From NCBI GenBank assembly GCA_903813345.2, contig CAIIXF020000005.1, positions 4,677,375 through 4,741,374 on the forward strand: a DNA stretch of 64,000 nucleotides, in the 5' to 3' direction. Source of the DNA: Owenia fusiformis. Its lineage: Eukaryota > Annelida > Polychaeta > Sabellida > Oweniidae. This document shows positions 54,883 through 64,000 of the stretch, one piece after another (within the stretch, counting starts at the first letter, position 1; every line of letters starts with the position of its first letter). A model generated the notes under the pieces. It searched no databases, had not been told where the DNA came from, and saw only the letters and a list, made by a program, of their open reading frames with translations. Made by a program: the position numbers and the translations under genes.

Positions 54883-57394
54883 TCTTTCGATACCAGCCTG
54901 TGATGTATTGACCAAGGGTATTTAATATCAAAAGGCAACTGTAAAATACAGTATTCTATTTTGGAATTTCTATAATTCGTATACACTTATTACATGAACC
55001 ACGGACACTTAAAGTCCGCCGGTGCATGAACATTCATTTATATGTATTTCTATTGAAATCATAACCTTGTTTCGTTTTTCCTTTCTATCAAAACAAATAC
55101 CATCAAATATGTCAAACCAGCCACTCAAACCTTTGTTCAATTTATGTTATTATTCTTTATTTTTTATAATTATAGTTACCAGTTAAAAATATTACCCCAG
55201 TGAGTATTATACGACCATGATCGGACATGCCGGATACAATGCGAAAAACGTCCATAGCCGTTCACAAAAACACATTATTCGTGTACTAAATTCAGTAGAC
55301 GTATCTTGCTCAAATCCGACAGCTTTACATAAGTGGGGACCTCGGGGTGAGGAATGCACAGGGAATGTACAACCCCACCCGAAAATCATCGAAAGCACGC
55401 ATGCTATCACAAGTGAAATCATGCATGCCTGATCTGTGAGGTTATACTTGTGAAGGCAGTTCAGTAAGACAGGACATGTCGAGTTTTCACAATTGTTAAC
55501 CTCAAATGTAACGTTATCCTTTCCCGAAAAATGAACAGAAATATTAGCATATTAGAATAGGAGTCAAATATGGCTATTATTAGCCATTTTAAATCATCAT
55601 TTATTGGATGAATGTCTTACTTGGGCATCTAGCCCTCAATTTATTCATAATTTATAATATTTTGGAATGATGTTTATCATGTGGACTTAGCTAGTTTATG
55701 TTTTTGTGAGCAGTCGATTTTGTTAATTCTTGAGAAAGACGTCATATATTTAGTTAAATTATGACGCGAATTGACCAGTGGCTTTTGTATCATTGTTAAA
55801 GCACACCAATCTTCAACGGCATTTTCAAGCGTAAAACAGACCGTTGACCCTATGTTTTTTTATCTCAAAATAAACACGAAAACACCTTTTTTAGAATAAG
55901 CAAATAAAAAAAATACCACAATCCATTGAAAATTTGCGTAATTTTCGATTCAAAACGTGTCAAAATGCGAAAATGAAAAAGATATGTTTTTAATGGAAAA
56001 ACGTTACAAAAATTCACAAATATTGTTGGGGTAGGGGTAACACTTTAAGCGAAAAAAAGTAAGAAAAAATGTCCTGAGTGTACCAATATTCGAACCAATG
56101 TAATTATGTATAAAGGAAGTTTATCTAGGCTCGAAAAAATCGTCAATACTCCCTAAATCATCATTTTATCGACGAAATATAGGAAAATATGTTTTTTTGC
56201 TATGGATTCAATGGCGCCTCAAATTTTAAAATAATGATAACGTCACACCTATTTTCAGAAGCTTCTCATGAAAAAACTAATCCGTTGACCTACCTTTTTT
56301 ATTACATTTTTCGAATCGCTACATCTAGGTCTATAATAAAAACCTAGTTTCGTTGAGATTGAAAATGGTCGATTTTTTCGGAGGTTACACTGGTATATCC
56401 TTAAGCTCTAGTTTATTAATAAATAGTTGATTTTGTTCGCAAAAGTATTTGTTATCTGTTGTATGTGGAAAAGTGGAGGACGAAAGGTTTTCAAATATCA
56501 TTAAAATAGGGCTAATTTACGCCATTCGCCTATTTTCAAGCACAGCAACACGTATATTTATTTCACCTTAAATATCAATCGACTCGTGTTTTATGATGCT
56601 CCTAGCCCATTAACAATATATGATATCAGAGTTATTCATCTAAAATGTTTTGAGATATAGAGGTAAATGTGCAGTCTCCGAGCCTTTTGTCCAGTGCCAT
56701 CCAGGTAGTGAAGGTACGCAACGAACGAAATGAATTTTGAGAATGGTAAATGTGGAGGACGAAAGGATTTTCATGTGTGTACATTTTTCTCAAAAACGTC
56801 ACATTCTATCATGTTAAAAGCGAGGATCCTCTGGATTACGCCACAAAATGTGTAACAATGCGTGCGCGACCTTTTTGCGACACGTCTATGGGTTTGAGTC
56901 TTGAAAATAAGGAACTTCCTCTTTATGGATATAGTCCTGAGTAAGGACATTAGCGGTTACCGTTAGTGATTTGGTTTTCTGAATAAAAAGTCATTTTCTC
57001 CTTCCCTACCCCATTGGAGCGCCATCTGGCGTTTGGGAAGTGAATCGGGACTAAATATTTATAGGGTAGGTCCTAATTTATCTGAAAACATGTCAGAGTT
57101 CAGTGGGAAATCTCATTTTAAGCTGGCGGCGGAGTGATTTTGACCTTGGTGATTTTACCAGAATTCTCTGAGAAATCTGACGATAGAGGGGGTTAGTGTC
57201 TTCAAGTTTATTTATTTTAAAAATTCGGTGGACAACCCATGGTAAGATTGTTATAGCAGGCTAGGCGAGTCTCTCCCGAACACTGTGGTATGTTGCACTA
57301 GGCTTGGATACTAATCGTTAATAAGATACAGGGTAAAATGTTATAATGGCCACCTATGGGAAACTCTACTGTGGTCTTCAACCTATATTAAAAA
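54883..57394. other. No gene recognised
   Basis: Mixed AT-rich sequence. GTGGAGGACGAAAGG recurs at about 56473 and 56752. The frames at 55207-55432 and 56750-56944 have no recognised motif, and no P450 heme-loop exon was found. Confidence 0.45.
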
Positions 57395-57605
57395 AATATG
57401 CCTTTTTCAAAATGGCTGCCAGAGATGTAACAAATATGATATCTTCACTTGTATGCATGCTACAATAGTAAGATTGATGTCCAAGTATACATTAATGGGG
57501 TGGTAGAATCCATTTGATACGGTTTACAGTCTTTATTTTCCCAATGAAAAAAGTTCAGTGGGGATATAGCGAAGCCCTCCGTCCGCCAGTCTGTCAGTCC
57601 ATCGT
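57395..57605 (-). repeat. Inverted single copy of the GGCAGCCATTTTGAAA array unit, plus a GGAC-like tail
   Basis: The reverse complement contains TTAATGTATACTTGGACA, GTAGCATGCATACAAGTGAA and GGCAGCCATTTTGAAAAAG, as in 62685-63520. The adjoining CCTCCGTCCGCCAGTCTGTC is the complement of the tetranucleotide tail. Confidence 0.6.
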
Positions 57606-58913
57606 CTGTCTTAAATATGATTTTGCAATTGTTTTCAGATTCCTTCAAACTATGGCCATATATACTCAATTAAATTGAAGATGGTGTTATTTTTATGATT
57701 AATGCCTCAGAAAATTCAAAATGTCCCAGAGAAGGAGTTGATTACCTATTACTTTACATGGTTACATTCTATTAAGTTAGATCTCAAATCTTTTATTGTC
57801 TACATATGATTTTTACCATTGACTAAATGGTCACCAAAATGTTTAAATAAGCAGAAATTCTGATATTGTACTGTATGTCTATTAGTTAACAAACATTTTC
57901 ACTTTTCATTGAAAATGTATGCCGTTTTCTCAATGGCTGTGGAAAATAATACAAAAATTATATCAGGGTTCGTACACCTTTTTCAAAATGAATTTCCCTG
58001 ACAATTCCCTGACATTTCCAGGCAAAAAAGGAAATTTCCAGATCTAATTTTCCTCGCGCGCCCTCTAAAAAGTCTCAAACAACTGTATTATTCAAGACAA
58101 AAAGACTTATTATGAAACATTTGGGGTTTCTCCTTCAGTACCATTTCTCATGACTTAACTACTTGTACAGACAGTCTTATTCACCAATTTATTCCTGATA
58201 CATTTTATTTTTAATATTACATATTTTACATTGCATAAGGTCAAAGGTAAACATACATGTACAGGGGCATAGCCAACAAGTATCAAGGAGGTACATCTTT
58301 TGGGGTTTGCATCACTGCGAGCGAAGAAAAACCAGAAGGGGGGTACGGGGGTTCACCCCCGGAAATATTTCAAAATTGACAATTGTATATGGTGCATTCT
58401 AAGCATTTCAAACTATAATTTGTTAATGTTTTGTAATGAATCCAAATGACAACTGAAACTTCAAAATTTTGATCTAAATCCTACTAGAAAAATAGCAACT
58501 CACTTGAAGGGCAATTCCCACCTAATGAAACATATTTCTATTGAATACTATCATTGTGGACATTATATGATAGCAATAACCTGGCATTACTATTGTCTTC
58601 TCCCTTTTGGGAAAATTACACCAAAACAATTATTAGAAATTCCTTCTCAAGTAGCATCACCAGATCACGAAAAGGCTCAGGCCAATGATACCAAATCAAA
58701 TATTCAGTATTTTGTGTTATCAGGAATCAAATTTCTTTAAATTATCAAAAATTTCATAAAAAATGGTGGCAATTTTGAATTCAGAGACCATCTTGAATAT
58801 TTCTTCTTGAGCAGGTCCTTTGTCCCTAAGGCTACATCATACAAAATTTGAGAAAAAGTAAAATGCTGGGTTCATCTTTACAAGAAGAAAAATTTGGACC
58901 AAATTAAAAAATA

Positions 58914-60797
58914 GGACCCACTGTCCTGTGCTCAAACAGTTTGGAACCTTCAGAGGAATGTATATCCTGACTTTGAAACAAAAATGTTGATTTGGATTTG
59001 TAGTCTCGAACTTTGAGAAACTTAGATAGCACAGTTGTGTGACCTAGTTTGATGACCTTTGACCTTGAAAATTTTACTTATTCAGAGCTCAGTAAGGTCT
59101 TTTGTGATTAAGCTAACCAAAATTTACATCCAAAAATCAATTTGAAAAGTCAACTTTTTTGACCTTTCGAAGGTCACTGAAGATCAAGTAAAGGTCAAAT
59201 CCTAAAACTAATGTCAGATTTGAACTCCTGGCAACTTGTAGATGATTTTCAAAAAACAATTTGGTCAAATTGAAGCAAGTTGAAAAATAACTTATTTTTA
59301 CGGTTTTTTGACGTCAAATATCTCAAAAACGGTAAAAATTTGATGCTGACATATATTGAGCAATATGTAGGGAATGCTTAAATCTAGTAATGATGCAATT
59401 CATTGCAAGAAATGATCAAGTATAAGGCAAACCTTGAGAAACTTGTCAATCACAAAACCTGCCATTGACTTTATACATGAGAAAGTTTCCTGAAAATGAC
59501 TAAGTCCTACTTTTTGTCAAAGGATGTGTCTGGGTATATGCCCTTTTGGTCCCTCAGTCAAATGGATGTGAAATATGGTTTTTATTACTGTCTTAGTTAT
59601 ATTTGATAAGTATATTTACTTTTTCACGAGTTTTGATGCACAATTAACCCCCTGCTGAGAGTCAGAATAAGTTTCTTAATAAATAAAAAAAGGTCATTAT
59701 CATAGAAAAAACACCAATGGCAACATGTATGACATACAAAGAAGAAATAAGTTAAGACCCATGAAGAATTAATAAGAAAATCATATTTTTGAAATATATT
59801 TAAGGATTAATTTTTTTTCAAATTTTTGAATTTCCCGCCAGTTTAATTTGAAGGGGGAAAAACAAGATGGCTGCCATTTGATGTAAGAAATATCAAAAAA
59901 ACGTTCCTTCACTTTTAGTTTTCACAATGAGCACAGTTTTCCGGTTTGGTTTTTTGACTGATTCTGATTCTTCATCACCGGGGTCATGTATAGGGATTAT
60001 AAAATTGAACCAAAATGTTGTGCTCAGCATGAATTTGACTAAAATATGTGTAACTTCACCAACACAATTGAAGTCTCAAAACTGGATGCTCAGTAACTTT
60101 GAGTGACTATAATCCCTTGATTACCCAGATAAACACTAATTCACTTATCAAGAAATACCATTCAATGTCTATACAAAGAAAGTAAGCAATGTTTTGGAGG
60201 ATTTGTTTCAAACTTTTTGTATAAATAATTCATTTAATATTTGCCATTGATTTTTTTTCAATTCTGAAAAAGTGATATGCACTGTCTTTGATGCCAATAT
60301 TCTTCATCAATTGTGATACAAATTGATATTTTTGTAATCTCATAAGAAGGATAAGATATTGAAGTTTAATAATATGTGTGATTGAGTTGGTTTTTCAGAC
60401 ATTACAATTTTCAATATTTTCTAAGTCAATACCCAGACTCATTCCCAGACTCATCCTTTTATAGAGTAAACACCAAGAACAGTAATTCCAAGAGCTTTGA
60501 AATCTTCAGAGGACATAAGCTGCATATACAGCAACTACCAAAAGTTATTTGAAAGTTCTACTTCAACAAAGTGTCTAGTATTTACAGAAAAATTTGACTT
60601 TTTGACGTCAAAATCCACAATTTCTCGGAAACGGGGCGAACTTGGGAAATGGCGATGATAGGTCAAATAGGCATTATGGATATGCATAAAATGAATGTGG
60701 ATATGACGCAATCCGAATAGCAGTTTTAATTTGTGCGGCCAATGTTGACGGACAGACAGACGGACGGATGGACCAACGGACGGATGGATGCCTGGTC
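58914..60797 (+). repeat. ~920-bp interspersed repeat, copy 2, with internal insertion
   Basis: The second copy of the 17116-18040 repeat. The match runs 58914-59520 and resumes at 60458-60797. The 937 bases between are an insertion absent from copy 1, which dates the insertion after amplification of the repeat. Confidence 0.75.
59521..60457. mobile_element. Insertion within the 920-bp repeat (AGGATG..CATCCT ends)
   Basis: Comparison with copy 1 defines this 937-bp insert. Its ends are inverted: AGGATGTGTCTGGGTAT on the left, and ATACCCAGACTCATTCCCAG then ACTCATCCT on the right. It has no ORF above the noise. No clear target duplication is visible. Probably a non-autonomous DNA transposon. 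Confidence 0.6.
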
Positions 60798-61476
60798 GAC
60801 CTTATCGAAACTGTTAATAGTACCCCACACACATTTTGGTTGCCTACTTCCATGCGCTAAGGTTTTCAAAATTGGCAAAGCCCCTGACAGTTGAAGACTG
60901 ACGTACGATCGGACTGTCGAACAGACAGCTTCTTAATATAATAATAAATACAATTTTACATTGTAAAGAGCTCCCAGAATTTTTTTTGTTTTTCACCTCC
61001 CGCCCCCCCCCCCTCAGATTAAACCCTCATCAAACCATGAAATATATACCAGTAATTAACTTTGAATGGCCTAAGACTAAGCTTACTACATAAAAAAGCA
61101 TAATTGTATTAAATCTATTCATTATTTTTATTGTTTGGTTTCAGTGTAATGTTCACACTGTTCTTACAAATAGACAATACCAGATCTAATGTCATTCAAC
61201 CAACCCTAATGAAGATTTGCAATTTGTGGAAACAACTAGATGAATTTGGATTTCACTTATATCCTGTCATAGCCCTAAAATGTATTTTGCTGGAACATTA
61301 TTCTTTCAACACTGATACAAAATTCCCTGACATTTCCCTGACACATCTACTGTTTCAAAATTCCCTGACATTTTTGGCCCTTTTTGACCCAATTTTAAAA
61401 TTCCCTGACATTTCCAGCACCTGGAAAAATAAATCAATTTCCCTGACATTTCCAGGTGTGTACGAACCCTGTATAT

Positions 61477-62482
61477 CTAACAAGGGTTCTAAAACTTCTT
61501 CAAAAGTAGAATAGTTTGAAAGTAGTTTTGAAGGTATCAATTTGCGATGACGGAAACTATGCTGAAAACAATGGATAGCATGGGACATGTGGTTCAACGC
61601 ATTTCAAATGCCATCCCCCTTTTATTAATTGTTGATATAAAATGAAGTGCCAAGGTGGGATCCTAATCCATAATTTTCCAGAAAGCTGGATAGATATTTT
61701 ACAATCATGGGGACTTCACTTGAAAGAAAACACATTGTTTTAATAATAAACACTGTATTTATGGCCAGGAAGTACTCATGGTGAAAGACATATTAATGCA
61801 GTTTAAAGTCTTAATCTCTAAAATGTTCAAATGAAAAAATAAGAATATTTTTCTCAATGTGACAATATTCAGTGCTGTATGTGTATACATACATGAAGGC
61901 ATTTTTCAAAATGGCTATTATTTAAAACTCAATAGTTTGAAAACTATTATTTTTAAGGCTCATAATCCAATTAGCTAAATGCGAGTAGTAACAATCTTTA
62001 TTTTTGTCATCAAAAATTCAAAATTCAGTCTAACTGTTGTCGAATTTGGAATCTTAATGAAAAATTGCATCTAGAAGTGTGGTTTTGAAAAGAGTCCATC
62101 AACTTTAAAATTGAATTTTCTTCGAAATGTGACATTTAGGTCAGGGAAATTCCCCATAGTCCCCATGTTGTAAAACACAAAAAGTGAAATATTTTTCCTT
62201 GTGCTGTGCAGATAATATTTTCTTTTACTGGAGATATTTTAATTTGTACAACTATCAGATACAAAATAGTAATATGAAATTTGAACCACTAAAGATTAAG
62301 AATATTCAAGTTTAAGGGAACTTTGTAATACCCTGCAATGTTATTTCACCCGAATTAGCCACCTGGTGGGGAAATGGTAACTACCTACTCGCATCTGAGT
62401 AATTAAATAGGTTTTACATGTCTAAAAATGAAGATTTTGTAGCCAGTTTTATGAAATATTATGCCCAGAAGCAAAGAAACTT
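61477..62482. other. No gene recognised
   Basis: AT-rich sequence right of the 3.5-kb element, with no coding signal or matched repeat. Confidence 0.5.
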
Positions 62483-62566
62483 TTAGCAAAGATACAATTT
62501 TTGTTAGCAACGATACAATCTTAGTTAGCAAAGGTACAATCTTTGTTAGCAAAGATATAATCTTTG
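62483..62566 (+). repeat. 21-bp tandem repeat, four copies
   Basis: Four units of TTAGCAAAGATACAATCTTTG with a few substitutions each. The short minus-strand frame over it (TKIVSLL repeats) is repeat-derived. Confidence 0.88.
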
Positions 62567-62684
62567 TTATATTTTCAGCTGCGTATATTTCCAATATAAA
62601 GTGAAAGCTATTATCTCACAAGAACTAATGAAATTGATTCTCCTATCCCATAAATATAAAATGTTGACACCAATGGTATCAGTG

Positions 62685-63520
62685 TAGCATGCACTGATGT
62701 GAAGATATCATGATTGTTATATTTCTGGTGGCCATTTTTAGAAACACATAATTTCAAATAAAGTGAAAATTCTTATTTTGAAAGACTCCAAACCTATTTA
62801 AATGGATTCTACAACCCGATTAATGTATACTTTGACACCATTCTTATCATTGTAGCATGCTTAGGAGCGAAGATACCTTCTTTGTTATATTTCTGGCAGC
62901 CATTTTGAAAATGCATATATTTTGAATATAAAGTGCAAAGGCCGAATTTACAAGACTCGAAACCTAATTAAATAGATTCTACAACTACATTAATGTATTT
63001 TTGACACCACTCTTATAACTGTAGCATGCACATAAGCAAAACTATTGTATTTTTGGCGGCCATTTTGAAAAATGTATATATTTCCAATAAAAAGCGCCAT
63101 CTAGCTTGTGTCTTTGGATAAATTTGTTTCTATTGCCCTAAGGTATTTCCATGCCAAAGGGGACATTTGTAAGATAAGATATCTTAATTTGTAAGTATTC
63201 GTAAGGTAAGATATCTTCTTTGTTATATTTCTGGCAGCCATTTTGAAAAACGCGTATATTTTGAATATAAAGTGGAAGTTCTTAATTGTCAAGACTCAAC
63301 ATCTAATAAAATAGATTCTTCAACTACATCACTGTATTTTTGACTAATCTTATAAATGTAGCATGCACAGAAGCAAAGGTATTGTCTCTGGTGTATTTTT
63401 GGCGGCCATTTTGAAAAATGCGTATATTTCCAATATAAAGCGCCATCTAGCTTGTGTCTTTAGATAAATTTATTTCTATTGCCCTAAGGTACTTCCATGC
63501 CAAATGGGACATTTGCATCA
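62685..63520 (+). repeat. ~168-bp tandem array with GGCNGCCATTTT motif
   Basis: Units begin at GTAGCATGC near 62685, 62853, 63021 and 63358. Each contains TTTCTGGCAGCCATTTTGAA or TTTTTGGCGGCCATTTTGAA, then CAATATAAAG. The last two units are each about 338 bp, i.e. double units in which a second subtype (GCGCCATCTAGCTTGTGTCT) is inserted, giving a higher-order pattern. Confidence 0.75.
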
Positions 63521-63559
63521 TACAATGAAGTCCAAATGTAGTTAACCCATCTACTAATA

Positions 63560-64000
63560 ATCTAATACTAGATAAGGCTGTAAAGCTTCTCTGTTTAGTA
63601 GATGCTTTGGGTGCGATCTTAAAGTTATTTCTACGTCGTAGTTTTTGGTCATTTACTTGATTCCTATGCTGTTCAAAAACATCTAGTAGTTACAGAGTTA
63701 ATGTGTTCTTCAAAGCTTAGGTGTTTGTGTCTAAAATGATGCCTAAATGTTCATGGCTATTTACTAGAGATAACTGCCCATTATTTTTTGTTCATTTTTA
63801 CTTTTCGAGTGTGTTTGGATTGGAAGATAACCTCTTTACTCTTAGATGCGTTAAATTTGAGTTTCCATTTAATGGATCAATTAACCATTTCATTGATATT
63901 ATCGAATTGAATTTTTTGATTTGTTACATTAACCGTTTCATTCTTTTGTACTGTCATGAAAATGGAACAGTCATCAGCGTTTAAGAAAAGTTGACAATTA
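63560..64000 (-). pseudogene. Decayed LINE reverse-transcriptase fragment, running off the right edge
   Basis: Reading the minus strand in from the window edge gives NADDCSIFM (a degraded ADD catalytic motif). It continues with IKWKLKFNASKSKEVIF and, after frameshifts, HEHLGIILDTN and LSFEEHINSVT. These match the order of the RT palm/thumb motifs (ADD, then WKLxFNxSKSKEVIF, then HKHLGIxLD, then LSFxEHI) of Jockey/RTE-type LINEs. There are multiple stops and frameshifts, so it is a dead copy. The rest of the element would lie beyond 64000. Confidence 0.7.

Larger units (their letters stand above)
57964..61471. mobile_element. 3.5-kb DNA element with CAGGGTTCGTACAC ends
   Basis: Ends are CAGGGTTCGTACACC (57964) and GTGTACGAACCCTG (61471), inverted, with TATAT on both flanks (57959-57963, 61472-61476). 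Just inside both ends are repeated TTCCCTGACATTTCC motifs: two near the left end, and five or more in 61320-61455, often in the AAATTCCCTGACATTTCC form. This is the subterminal-repeat architecture typical of hAT-like elements. The interior holds other repeats (58914-60797) and no transposase. The reading frame at 61131-61514 is only the subterminal motif read as protein (KFPDIS repeats), not a gene. Confidence 0.7.

Noticed and set aside
61131-61514. 127-codon ORF
   Set aside because: It is built from repeated TTCCCTGACATTTCC transposon end motifs (KFPDIS repeats) and ends at the inverted terminus.
1-64000. CRISPR arrays, bacterial operons, phage or virulence systems
   Set aside because: Repeats here are tandem minisatellites or transposon ends without spacer structure; splice sites, SINEs and LINEs mark this as animal nuclear DNA.

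Overview
This is a eukaryotic, animal nuclear genome window. It is AT-rich and intron-rich, and it is crowded with transposable-element remnants, microsatellites of the GGAC/GGAT type, and interspersed copies of a short GGC-CATTTT palindromic motif. The gene content (an HR96/NR1J-type nuclear receptor and a CYP2-clan-like cytochrome P450) together with the repeat style suggests a lophotrochozoan invertebrate, most likely a mollusc such as a bivalve. That assignment is an inference. Nothing here is bacterial: there are no operons, CRISPR arrays or rRNA genes.

Two host genes can be supported, both partial. (1) A nuclear receptor lies on the minus strand. Three exons are visible (9657-9971, 2641-2758, 2240-2392). 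They carry a complete two-finger DNA-binding domain with an ESCKA P-box and part of the hinge; the ligand-binding domain would lie beyond position 1. (2) A cytochrome P450 lies on the plus strand. Four exons (41824-42366, 47646-47855, 48672-48792, 49420-49528) give about 328 residues from the membrane anchor through helix I. The ExxR and heme-cysteine exons were not found in the window.

The rest is mobile DNA and its debris. The main items are: a 3.66-kb LTR retrotransposon with 717-bp LTRs that look nearly identical but no gag/pol (11051-14707); a 1.89-kb foldback DNA transposon with ~470-bp inverted arms placed 35 bp from a nuclear-receptor exon (7731-9621), next to an older relative (6162-7470) that itself contains a hAT-like MITE with an 8-bp target duplication; a LINE with an intact 683-codon reverse-transcriptase ORF in P450 intron 1 (44807-47150), and a truncated antisense relative (42462-42950); two further decayed LINE fragments (30760-30960, 63560-64000); tRNA-derived SINEs (34893-35210 and upstream of the P450); a 1.2-kb long-inverted-repeat element (36618-37819); a decayed zinc-finger ORF split by a hAT-like MITE (51384-52901); and a 3.5-kb element with CAGGGTTCGTACA-type ends (57964-61471).

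The two host genes show no sign of being co-organised. The nuclear receptor runs off the left end and the P450 starts 32 kb away on the other strand. I found no convincing previously undescribed functional system. The best leads are the nested-insertion histories, the long inverted repeats, and two deviations from P450 consensus motifs.
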